Shown here one piece after another: positions 9,458 to 17,706 of a stretch of DNA of 64,000 bases. The stretch's first letter is position 1. Each line of letters opens with the position of its first letter. The notes beneath the pieces were generated by a model. It did not search any database and was not told the origin of the DNA. It saw nothing but the letters and a program-made list of their open reading frames with translations. The position numbers and the translations under genes were made by a program. This DNA is from Cryomorpha sp963748925. GTDB lineage: Bacteria > Bacteroidota > Bacteroidia > Flavobacteriales_D > Cryomorphaceae. The DNA is taken from contig CAVVKG010000009.1 of assembly GCA_963748925.1 (NCBI GenBank), positions 806,001 to 870,000 of the forward strand, read 5' to 3'.

Positions 9458-10082
9458 CTACATATCAATAGAAGGGACCATTGGAGCGGGAAAAACTACT
9501 CTGGCAAAGATGCTATCTAAATATTATGGGTCAAAGCTTATTTTAGAGCAATTTGAGGACAATGCCTTTCTTCCAAAATTCTATAAAGATCCGGATCGTT
9601 TCGCTTTCTCGCTCGAATTATCTTTTTTAGCTGAACGTTATCAGCAAATTAAAAAGAATGAATTGGGACCGAATTTATTTGGAGACCTGGCTATTGCAGA
9701 CTATTTTTTGAGCAAATCCCTTGTCTTTGCGTCATCAAATTTAAAAGATGATGAGTATAAATTGTTTAGAGAAGTTTTTGACATTATGTTTAATACAGTC
9801 CCTAAGCCCGATCTGCTAGTTTACCTTTACGTGCCAATAGAGAAACTTATGGAGAACATCAGAAAGCGCGGTAGACGCTATGAACAAAACATTTCTTACG
9901 AATATCTGGAGCGAATCCAAAATCAATATTTGGAGTTCGTGCGCAAATATGCGGATCAGCTTAGGGTTTTGGTGCTGGATGTTTCTGAGCTGGATTTTGT
10001 AAAAAATGAACAAGATTTCAAATCAATTGTTAAGATAATCGAAAAACCCATTTCAAATGGTATTCATCATGAGATGGTTTGA
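9441..10082 (+). CDS. Deoxynucleoside kinase
   Basis: A 213-residue P-loop kinase of the dNK/dGK family, which phosphorylates deoxynucleosides in the salvage pathway. The Walker A motif GTIGAGKT lies at residues 12-19. The family DRS-like region is represented by LAIADYFLSKS (about residues 82-92). The Arg-rich lid KRGRRYEQNI follows further on. The start overlaps folK by 17 bp. Whether it prefers deoxyadenosine, deoxyguanosine or pyrimidines cannot be decided from sequence. Confidence 0.9.
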   Translation: MLNQYNYISIEGTIGAGKTTLAKMLSKYYGSKLILEQFEDNAFLPKFYKDPDRFAFSLELSFLAERYQQIKKNELGPNLFGDLAIADYFLSKSLVFASSNLKDDEYKLFREVFDIMFNTVPKPDLLVYLYVPIEKLMENIRKRGRRYEQNISYEYLERIQNQYLEFVRKYADQLRVLVLDVSELDFVKNEQDFKSIVKIIEKPISNGIHHEMV

Positions 10083-10196
10083 TTGAGAAACCAATTCGTC
10101 TAAAAGACTTATTTGTCTTTCTTTATCTAAAAAACTATATGTAATATTGCAGCTTAAATTAAGAACGACCAACTACCGTTTAAAAACAAACAAAGA

Positions 10197-11903
10197 ATGA
10201 AATTATCAAATGTGAAAGCATTAGCCTTGATGGCGATAATAGGTTTTGCAGCAGCCGCTTGTGGCGGACTAGGCAAAATGGCTAAATACGCAGAAACGAT
10301 TAAGTATGACGTAGAGCCTAATCCACTAATTGTACGTGGTGATAGTGTTGAAGTGAATATCAATGGAAATTTCCCTGGAAAGTACTTCAGTAAGAAAGCT
10401 ATGGTTGAGCTCACGCCCACTATAACTTATAGCGCTGGATCAACTCCGCTTGAAATGGTCGCATTTCAGGGTGAAAGTGCTCCTGGTAACGCAACAGTTA
10501 TTCCTTATGAAACTGGTAAGAATTTTACTTACAGTGATAAGGTAGCCTATAAGCCTGAGATGAAAGATTCTGAGCTTATGCTAAATATCCTGGGTAAACA
10601 AGGAAGTAAGGAAAAAGCTTTTGATCCTTTTAAGTTGGCTGATGGTGTTATTACCACTCCATTTCTTGTAATGAATGACGATATGTCAATTGTTGCTAAG
10701 GACAAATTTGCACGTACCACTTCTCACGAAGCTTATGCTGTGATTAATTACTTGGTAAACTCTGATGTAGTTCGTTCATCTGAATTACGCGATGAAGACA
10801 TGAAAGCTTTGGATTCTTTTCTTAAAGAATACGGAACAAATTCTGACTATGAGTTTAAAGGTGCTACCATTATGGCTTATGCTTCTCCTGAAGGTGAGAT
10901 TAGCTTGAATGAAAACCTTGCTGATGAACGTGCTGAAAGCGCTATGAAAGCTGTTTCTAATGTAATGAAGAATCGCAAAGTTGAGTTTGATGCAGATGAA
11001 TTCTTTAACCTTGTTCCTAAAGGTGAAGATTGGGAAGGCTTTAAAGAAAAAATGCAGGCATCTGACATTGCAGATAAGGAGTTAATTCTTAGAATACTTA
11101 CCATGTATTCTGATTTGAACAAACGTGAGCAGGAAATCAAAAATCTTGCTGCTACTTATACTGAAGTTGCAGATAAAATTCTACCTGAATTACGTCGTTC
11201 ACAAATCACTGTAAACTACGATATCGTTGGTAGATCTGATGAGGAGATTATTGCTTTAGCCCGCTCTGCAAATGCGGATTCTTTGAACGTTGAGGAGATG
11301 CTTTATGCTGCTACTTTAACAGAGGATATGAACGAAAAATACGCTATTTATGAGAAAGCTTCTCAGACGTATCCAGATGACTACCGCGCATATAACAACA
11401 TGGGAGTTATTAAAATGAAGAAGAATGACATGAATGGTGCAAAACAAATGTTTGAAACTGCTCAGTCCAAAGAAGATAATGTTGTTTCTAAAAATAATCT
11501 TGGTGTAGTTAAGAGAATGAATGGAGACAGAACTGGAGCGATGGCTGATTATGAATCTGCGGCCGGTGCTGGTGATGAAGTAAACTATAACATGGGTGTT
11601 GTGGAGATCATGAACGGTGATTATGCTGCAGCGATCCAAAACATGAAAGGTTATAACACTTTTAATAAAGCGCTTGCTCAAGTGCTTTCAGGAAGCAACG
11701 AGGCTGCGCTTAGCACTTTGAATCAATCAGACGCAAAGGATTCTGCAGAAGGACAATACTTAAAAGCAATTATCGGAGCTCGTATGAACGACGCGAGTAT
11801 GGTTTCAAATAGCTTGGAAGCTGCTTATGCTCTTGATGCTTCTTTGAAAGAAAAAGCTGCTAATGATTTGGAATTTAGAAATTTCCAAGATGAAATTAAA
11901 TAA
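10197..11903 (+). CDS. TPR lipoprotein with OmpA-like segment
   Basis: A 568-residue predicted lipoprotein: the N-terminal signal ends in a lipobox with Cys22 (FAAAAC). The first part resembles beta-strand modules of envelope proteins. The segment around ATIMAYASPEGEISLNENLADERAESA (residues about 220-247) looks like an OmpA-type peptidoglycan-binding core (ASPEG, N-x-x-L-x-x-x-RA). The C-terminal half has tetratricopeptide-like helices (YRAYNNMGVIKMKKNDMNGA and following). It stands alone, ends with a strong terminator, and is probably well expressed. It is likely a periplasmic scaffold on the outer membrane. The exact role is unknown. Confidence 0.75.
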   Translation: MKLSNVKALALMAIIGFAAAACGGLGKMAKYAETIKYDVEPNPLIVRGDSVEVNINGNFPGKYFSKKAMVELTPTITYSAGSTPLEMVAFQGESAPGNATVIPYETGKNFTYSDKVAYKPEMKDSELMLNILGKQGSKEKAFDPFKLADGVITTPFLVMNDDMSIVAKDKFARTTSHEAYAVINYLVNSDVVRSSELRDEDMKALDSFLKEYGTNSDYEFKGATIMAYASPEGEISLNENLADERAESAMKAVSNVMKNRKVEFDADEFFNLVPKGEDWEGFKEKMQASDIADKELILRILTMYSDLNKREQEIKNLAATYTEVADKILPELRRSQITVNYDIVGRSDEEIIALARSANADSLNVEEMLYAATLTEDMNEKYAIYEKASQTYPDDYRAYNNMGVIKMKKNDMNGAKQMFETAQSKEDNVVSKNNLGVVKRMNGDRTGAMADYESAAGAGDEVNYNMGVVEIMNGDYAAAIQNMKGYNTFNKALAQVLSGSNEAALSTLNQSDAKDSAEGQYLKAIIGARMNDASMVSNSLEAAYALDASLKEKAANDLEFRNFQDEIK

Positions 11904-11930
11904 GGATTAGTCCTTAATTCAAGTAAATTG

Positions 11931-11962
11931 AAAAGCCCGCTCGTTGAGTGGGCTTTTTTTTT
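11931..11962 (+). terminator. Intrinsic terminator of the TPR lipoprotein gene
   Basis: AAAAGCCCGCTC pairs with GAGTGGGCTTTT (12 bp with one G-U) around a GTT loop and runs into nine T residues. It lies 27 bp after the stop codon. Confidence 0.92.
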
Positions 11963-12432
11963 AACCTAAACTTTTGTTTTAATTATATGTCAAGGACACA
12001 ATTAGTTTTTCAGCTTGATTTTGATTTCAAGAATACCTAAAGTTGATGGAAGCTCAATCATTAAATGAGATTATCGGTTGTCTTCAATAATTATCAACGC
12101 GCTCTATCCTAATGACCTATTAATTATGCCTTGGAGAGCTTTAGAAACTGGAGGGTAATCACTCATTGCAAACAGGTCTTATTCGGTACTCCGCCTTCAT
12201 CAATTTAATACATAACGCCTAATTGAGGTGAGGCAAGGCTTAGCCTCTTTGGCAGCTTCAATGATTACGGTTCTTCAACTACTTGTTATATAATACCGGA
12301 CGTTTTAAACGATGGTGCAATTTGGCTTGCCTTTATTAAACTCTTAATTAGTTGTGAGTTTTTTACAAATGATTTGGCGTATTTATAGCTGCAAATGGTC
12401 TTAACCTCTGCACTTGAGTTTTGACCAGAGAT
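11963..12432. other. 470-bp gene-free stretch
   Basis: No ORF of useful length is present. On the minus strand one frame (about 12000-12177) reads SDYPPVSKALQGIIN and then runs on with interspersed stops. This may be a decayed coding remnant, but no family is recognisable. A small GAGGC/GCCTC inverted repeat lies near 12229-12247. No promoter, RNA or repeat could be assigned with confidence. Confidence 0.5.
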
Positions 12433-13401
12433 TTAAAAAACCGCGCGACGTCTTCTGCGTTTAGTTATCCTACCTTTACCAGTCTTGAAGTTGCTTTGAA
12501 TTTTATAATAGGCATTAATTGTAAATAGAAAATAAGCGTCATTATCGGTAGGATCTCCACGTTGGGCACCTGTAAATGTTGAGTTAAGTGGAATTTCACC
12601 TCCATTTTCATCGATATAATAGCCCAGGCTTGGATCCGCAAAATATCCGGCTAGTTCGCCTTGCGTCTGAGTTATTAAATCATTATCGAAATAATCACCG
12701 CTCACATCATCCATGTAATCGGTAAAAGTAACGCGGTGCACCAGTTCGGCACCAATTGTCCATTCGCGGTTTATTTCATAGCGATATCCAATACCCAGAG
12801 GTAGCACCACGGTGTAGAGTGAATACTCATTAGGTCCATTTTCTTGTTGTTGACCTTCTGTACCTAATGGCTTAAGGGCATACCAGTCGCCATTAAAATT
12901 TGCTTTCGGGTTAAACCGGGTGCCGCCTACACCGAGGGAAATGTAAATAGCCGATGCATGCGCTCTGGAAGCAGAAGACATATTGTAGCGGCTATTATTG
13001 GCAAATTGAATAATCTCAAATTCCATTTGTAGCGAAAGCTCGTATATAGTTGATCTAAAATGCAAATTTCTATTTCGCCTGAAAATTTCTTCGGTAAGCG
13101 CGTCATTCCCACCTATAAATCCAAAGGCAAATTGTGCTTTTGCATATACTCTGCTTCCTAACTGATAGCGGTAGTTGGCTTGTAATGTTGGTCGGGTTTC
13201 CGACCATTCAAGATCATAAATAAAATCGGTACCAACTTGATCTCTGCCACCAAGTTCACCTAAAAAATTGGCTACACCGATTCCGAATCCAAAAGAGTGC
13301 CTTTGCTTTTTCCAAAAAGTATTGGCACCATTAAAGTATTGAGCCGAAAGGCTTGATGATGTAAACATCATCAAAATCATACAAATTTTACTAACCTTCA
13401 T
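12433..13401 (-). CDS. DUF6089-type outer-membrane beta-barrel protein
   Basis: The 322-residue product from ATG 13401 starts with a signal peptide (MKVSKICMILMMFTSSSLSAQ). A longer frame to 13455 would add 18 residues in front and spoil the signal. The mature protein has alternating hydrophobic/polar beta strands with GxGxANFLGELGG near the N-terminus, FRSTIYELSLQMEFE in the middle and FLFTINAYYKI near the end, typical of the DUF6089 family of Bacteroidota. The C-terminus is unusually basic (a run of Arg, with KRRRRRAVF at the end). Function in the family is not established. An outer-membrane location is inferred. Confidence 0.75.
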   Translation of the reverse strand: MKVSKICMILMMFTSSSLSAQYFNGANTFWKKQRHSFGFGIGVANFLGELGGRDQVGTDFIYDLEWSETRPTLQANYRYQLGSRVYAKAQFAFGFIGGNDALTEEIFRRNRNLHFRSTIYELSLQMEFEIIQFANNSRYNMSSASRAHASAIYISLGVGGTRFNPKANFNGDWYALKPLGTEGQQQENGPNEYSLYTVVLPLGIGYRYEINREWTIGAELVHRVTFTDYMDDVSGDYFDNDLITQTQGELAGYFADPSLGYYIDENGGEIPLNSTFTGAQRGDPTDNDAYFLFTINAYYKIQSNFKTGKGRITKRRRRRAVF

Positions 13402-13470
13402 AGACTTTTGGCAGATCTCAGCAATGGATTGAAGGACGAAAGATACAAAAAACACGTAAAAACCTAATTA

Positions 13471-14004
13471 TTAATATGGAAAACCATTGGTAGCCTGCCA
13501 TATTATTATTCCTGCACATACGGATATATTGAGAGAATGTTTGCTCCCATACTGAGGTATCTCTATAGAATGGCCTGCAGCATTTATTACATCCTGGCTT
13601 ACGCCACTCACTTCATTTCCTAAAACAAAAGCTGTCTCATTCAAATAGTTAGGTTGATAATCGTTAAGGACAAGAGCATTCTGAGTTTGTTCGATTGCAT
13701 AAATCTTTACGTTTTGATCTTTTAGTCGATTTATTGCTTGCATTGTTGTTTCATAGTATTCCCAGTCTACCGTTTCGGTGGCCCCAAGAGCCGTTTTGTT
13801 AATTTCGCGATGAGGAGGTGTAGCCGATATCCCGCAAAGATGAAGTTTTACACAACGAAACGCATCCATAGTTCTAAATACAGATCCGATATTTTGAGCA
13901 CTTCTCACATTGTCTAATACAATATGAATCGGAGCTTTAGTAGCTGTTTTGTAGTCGTCGGCACTTAGTCTTTCCAGAGCCTCATTTTTAGTCTTGGTGT
14001 TCAT
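13471..14004 (-). CDS. SpoU/TrmH-family RNA 2'-O-methyltransferase
   Basis: A 177-residue SPOUT methyltransferase that uses S-adenosylmethionine to methylate a ribose 2'-OH in tRNA or rRNA. The three SpoU motifs are clear: NIGSVFRTMDAF (motif 1, about residues 38-49), VLGNEVSGVS (motif 2, about 126-135) and KHSLNISVCAG (motif 3, about 154-164), which together form the knotted cofactor site. There is no added substrate-binding domain, so the exact target nucleotide is not predictable. It lies 69 bp after the DUF6089 gene start on the same strand and is divergent from mutS. Confidence 0.9.
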   Translation of the reverse strand: MNTKTKNEALERLSADDYKTATKAPIHIVLDNVRSAQNIGSVFRTMDAFRCVKLHLCGISATPPHREINKTALGATETVDWEYYETTMQAINRLKDQNVKIYAIEQTQNALVLNDYQPNYLNETAFVLGNEVSGVSQDVINAAGHSIEIPQYGSKHSLNISVCAGIIIWQATNGFPY

Positions 14005-14085
14005 AAGAATTAATAAATGTGGGGCGTGTTCGTTTTAAAAGCCTATATTCTTGTGGTATTTTCGTGATGTTAACAGAATGAAATA

Positions 14086-16715
14086 GTGTTGCAAACTAAA
14101 AAAACAAAAAAGAGCAGTGCACCAAAGGAAACTCCTTTGATGAAGCAATATCTTGGCATCAAAGCTAAGTATCCTGATGCTTTATTGCTTTTTCGGGTTG
14201 GAGATTTTTACGAAACTTTTGGTGAAGATGCCATTAAAACAGCGAATGTGCTGGGTATCGTTCTTGCTAAAAGAAAAAACGGGGCAGCAGCTCATATCGA
14301 ATTAGCCGGTTTTCCGCATCACTCGCTTGATATGTATTTGCCCAAACTCGTGAGGGCAGGTTATAGAGTGGCTATTTGTGATCAGCTTGAAGATCCCAAG
14401 CTAACCAAAACCATTGTGAAACGTGGTGTTACCGAGCTTGTTACTCCGGGAGTTGCTTACAATGATCAGGTTCTCGATCACAAGACTAATAATTTTTTAG
14501 CAGCCGTATACTTTCATAATGAACGGGCAGGTCTATCCCTTCTCGATATTTCTACCGGAGAGTTTCTCACCGCTGAAGGCACAATGCCTTATATCGAAAA
14601 GCTAATGCAGAGCTTTAAACCAAGTGAAGTACTTTTTCAACGCAACTTTGAGGATCAGTTTTTAAATGTTTTTGGAGGTAAGTTTCATACTTTCAGACTA
14701 GATGACTGGGTATTTACAGAAGAGTTTGCCTATGATAAATTGTTAGGGCATTTTAAAACTAAGTCGCTTAAAGGTTTCGGTGTTGAGGGTATGTCTCTTG
14801 GCATTATAGCCTGCGGTGCCGTTTTGCAATACCTATCTGACACGCATCATGAAAAGTTAGGCCATGTCTCGCGTTTAAGGCGAATTGAAGAAGATAGCCA
14901 CGTGTGGCTAGATAGATTTACAATCAGAAATTTAGAATTAATTTCTGCAAGCGGAGATGGAGCAGTTTCGTCTACTACAAATTATTGATCGCACCATTTC
15001 GCCTATGGGAAGCCGCCTGATGAAGCGCTGGCTTGTATTACCGCTTAAAACCAAGAAAAATATATGAACAGCGACATGAGGCTGTTGGGTATTTTCTTGC
15101 AAATGCTGAAACTTCAGAATTTATCTCTAACCATATTGAACAAATTGGTGATGTGGAACGCTTGATTTCCAAAGTTTCTGTAGGCCGCATCAACCCCAGA
15201 GAAATTTTGCAATTAGGACGTGCGCTTAGAGCGATGGTTCCGATTCAGAAAACACTCGCCAAATCCGGTAACGATACACTTGAGCATATTGCTGAGCAAT
15301 TAAATCCATGTAAGAGTGTTCTGGATAGGATTTCGAATGAGATTAATGAGGATGCCCCCGTTCAGCTTTCGAAAGGAGGAGTTATAGCCAAAGGAGTGAA
15401 TGAGGAGCTAGATGATTTGGTCTCTATCAAAACCAAAGGAAAGGATCGATTGCTCGAAATTCAGAAGCGAGAAGTAGAACGCACGGGAATCTCATCACTC
15501 AAGGTAGCATTTAACAATGTTTTCGGATACTACTTAGAAGTACGGCACACGCACAAAGACAAGGTTCCGGAAGACTGGGTGCGCAAACAAACCCTTGTCA
15601 ATGCCGAACGCTACATCACCGAAGAACTGAAGGTTTATGAGGAGAAAATTTTGGGTGCTGAAGAGCGTATTCTTGCTCTGGAAACTCAACTTTTTCAGGA
15701 TTTGGTCTTGAGCCTGGCTGGTTTTGTTGAGCCTATTCAGTTAAACGCAAGGCGCATAGGGCAGCTTGACTGTTTGATGTCGTTTGCTAAGACCGCTAAA
15801 GAATTAGGTTATGTGTGTCCCGAAATTAATGAAAGCTTTGGTTTAGAAATTAAGGATGGCCGTCATCCGGTTATAGAGCACCAATTACCGATAGGTGAGA
15901 CCTATGTAGCCAACGATGTTTTTCTCGACAAGACTACTCAGCAGATTATGATGATTACGGGACCTAATATGGCGGGTAAGTCGGCCTTGCTTCGGCAAAC
16001 AGCATTAATTGTAATCATGGCTCAGATGGGGTCTTACGTTCCGGCTTCTTCTGCTAAAATCGGTTTGATAGATAAAGTATTTACAAGGGTAGGTGCCAGC
16101 GATAACATTTCTTCGGGTGAGTCTACTTTTATGGTAGAAATGAATGAAACGGCCAGTATTCTGAATAATCTCTCAGACAGGAGTTTAGTTCTTCTTGATG
16201 AAATAGGCAGGGGTACAAGTACTTACGATGGTATTAGCATAGCTTGGGCAATAACTGAGTATATTCATGAAAACAAATCTGCCAAGGCTAAGACCTTGTT
16301 TGCAACCCATTACCACGAGCTAAATGAAATGTCTGCATTGTTCAAGCGTGTTAAAAACTTCAATGTAAGCGTAAAAGAAATTAAGGATAAAGTCATTTTT
16401 CTTCGAAAGCTCAAAGAAGGTGGGAGTGAGCACAGTTTTGGAATCCATGTAGCTCAAATGGCAGGAATGCCTCCAATTGTTGTGTCGAGAGCCACTGAAA
16501 TAATGGGTCGGTTAGAAAAATCTCACTCAGGTGATATGCTTGATAATAAAAAGAAAAAGAGTAAAGACGACTCGATGCAACTTAGCTTTTTCAAGTTAGA
16601 TGATCCTGTATTAGAGAAAATTAGAGATGAAATTGCCGGCCTGGATATCAATTCTCTCACACCTGTTGAGGCTTTGATGAAGCTTAATGAAATTAAAAAA
16701 CTAACAGGGAAATAG
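14086..16715 (+). pseudogene. mutS: DNA mismatch repair protein MutS, interrupted by two +1 frameshifts
   Basis: MutS recognises base mismatches and small loops. The first part (14086-14988) has the mismatch-binding GDFYETFG motif and the connector domain. The frame is then lost just after SASGDGAVS. The missing clamp segment continues in frame 2 as LLQIIDRTISPMGSRLMKRW (14972-15067), and a second +1 shift at an A-rich run near 15052-15060 leads to the rest (to 16715). That last part holds Walker A GPNMAGKS, DEIGRGTSTYDG, and the helix-turn-helix tail. Removing one base at each site restores about 876 residues, the normal length. The start is GTG 14086 (TTG 14089 also possible); no ATG fits. 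As read, the protein would be truncated before its ATPase. Confidence 0.88.
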
Positions 16716-16724
16716 CATTTAGTT

Positions 16725-16754
16725 TTTGGTAATTCAATTTTATAGTTAAATTTG
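16725..16754 (+). promoter_or_regulatory. Promoter of tRNA-Gly
   Basis: TTTG (16725-16728), an 18-bp spacer and TAAATTTG (16747-16754) fit the Bacteroidota housekeeping promoter. The -7 box ends 12 bp before the tRNA's first base. Confidence 0.75.
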
Positions 16755-16766
16755 CCGTCTCAAAAC

Positions 16767-16839
<73 letters not shown>

Positions 16840-16843
16840 CAAG

Positions 16844-16876
16844 AAAAATCCCCCGAAGAATTCGGGGGATTTTTTT
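16844..16876 (+). terminator. Intrinsic terminator of tRNA-Gly
   Basis: A 14-bp stem (16844-16857 with 16861-16874: AAAAATCCCCCGAA / TTCGGGGGATTTTT), a GAA loop and a T-run. It starts five bases after the tRNA. Its 3' arm overlaps the left arm of the 25-bp inverted repeat at 16868-16930. Confidence 0.9.
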
Positions 16877-16930
16877 ATGCGAAAATTTCTGCCAAGCTTG
16901 CTTGAGCAGAAATTTTCGCATAAAAAAATC
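16868..16930. repeat. Perfect 25-bp inverted repeat
   Basis: The arms at 16868-16892 and 16906-16930 are exact reverse complements (GATTTTTTTATGCG... and ...CGCATAAAAAAATC) around a 13-nt spacer containing AAGCTT. The right arm is also the beginning of the first tandem repeat unit, so the left arm is an inverted partial copy of that unit. The structure competes with the tRNA-Gly terminator for bases 16868-16874. Confidence 0.9.
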
Positions 16931-17230
16931 ACGAGCGCGAAGCGATCGGAGGATTTTCCTTGAAAGCCACCCCCTTCCGGGATCAATCGCCTTTTTTGGC
17001 GATTGAATCCCATGATTATTGAGCAGAAATTTTCGCATAAAAAAATCACGAGCGCGAAGCGATCGGAGGATTTTTCGTTGAAAGCCACCCCCTTCCGGGA
17101 TCAATCGCCTTTTTTGGCGATTGAATCCCATGATTATTGAGCAGAAATTTTCGCATAAAAAAATCACGAGCGCGAAGCGATCGGAGGATTTTTCGTTGAA
17201 AGCCCTCCCTTCCGGGATCAATCGCTTTTT
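16906..17230. repeat. Tandem direct repeat, three copies of a ~117-bp unit
   Basis: Copies start at 16906, 17023 and 17141, each opening GCAGAAATTTTCGCAT. The first two are full length (117 and 118 bp) and differ at a few bases (TTTTCCTTG versus TTTTTCGTTG). The third stops being similar at about 17230. Each full unit contains a hairpin in which GGGATCAATCGCC pairs with GGCGATTGAATCCC around a T6 loop (one bulged base). No convincing coding content is present: long minus-strand frames here run into antisense tRNA. Function is unknown. Confidence 0.92.
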
Positions 17231-17428
17231 AGTTATTTAACCCATTCAGAAAAGAACAGATATAATGATAAGAACACAAATGTGTACCGTCAATATTAAT
17301 CTTGAATTCAGCACTCTGCACCGAGAATTCAAAGCTCAGTGTCCACGTGTCTCAAAGAAATGTAAATAAGCACAATTCATAATCTTGAACCCTAAAGGCG
17401 GAATATTCACACCTATTTGAAGAATTCG

Positions 17429-17459
17429 TTTATTCGTTTGCCAGAAAGTATTACATTTG
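17429..17459 (+). promoter_or_regulatory. Putative promoter of tRNA-Leu
   Basis: TACATTTG (17452-17459) fits the TAnnTTTG -7 box and ends 13 bp before the tRNA. A TTTA at 17429-17432 lies 19 bp upstream and may serve as a weak -33 box. Confidence 0.55.
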
Positions 17460-17472
17460 CGGCTCTTATTTT

Positions 17473-17557
17473 GCCCGGATGGTGGAATAGGTAGACACGC
17501 AGGACTTAAAATCCTGTGACCATTGCGGTCGTGCGGGTTCAATTCCCGCTCCGGGTA
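17473..17557 (+). tRNA. tRNA-Leu (anticodon TAA)
   Basis: An 85-nt class II tRNA with a long variable arm (ACCATTGCGGT). The anticodon TAA is at 17507-17509 in the loop CTTAAAA closed by CAGGA/TCCTG. The T-arm is GCGGGTTCAATTCCCGC and the acceptor stem GCCCGGA/TCCGGGT, with a G-U first pair. No CCA is encoded. Confidence 0.95.
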
Positions 17558-17560
17558 CTC

Positions 17561-17596
17561 AAAAGCTCTGTAACAAACTTGTTGCAGAGCTTTTTG
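17561..17596 (+). terminator. Intrinsic terminator of tRNA-Leu
   Basis: AAAAGCTCTGTAACAA pairs with TTGTTGCAGAGCTTTT (16 bp with one G-U) and ends in a T-run. It begins three bases after the tRNA. Confidence 0.88.
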
Positions 17597-17706
17597 ATTT
17601 TTAGAAAGTAAAGGATAATCCCCGGCGCTTTGAGAAAATTTAGTTTTGTTGGGAAACAACTATATCAATCTTTCTGCGGATCACAAATTCTCAAAGGGCA
17701 AGAAAA

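Noticed and set aside
12200..12292. attC-like (integron cassette) sequence with ACATAAC and GTTATAT ends
   Set aside because: The inner arms do not pair as attC requires, there is no integrase and only one such site.
14960..15067. Programmed frameshifting in mutS
   Set aside because: Two +1 shifts are needed, with no slippery heptamer, stimulatory structure or precedent; mutation or sequence error is more likely.
16868..17230. Tandem repeat as a phage or island attachment site at tRNA-Gly
   Set aside because: The repeats do not contain the tRNA 3' end, and no integrase or foreign gene is next to them.
17336..17659. Minus-strand ORF over tRNA-Leu
   Set aside because: It contains the antisense translation of the tRNA-Leu arms (for example NPHDRNGHRILSPACLPIPPSG) and has no protein character.
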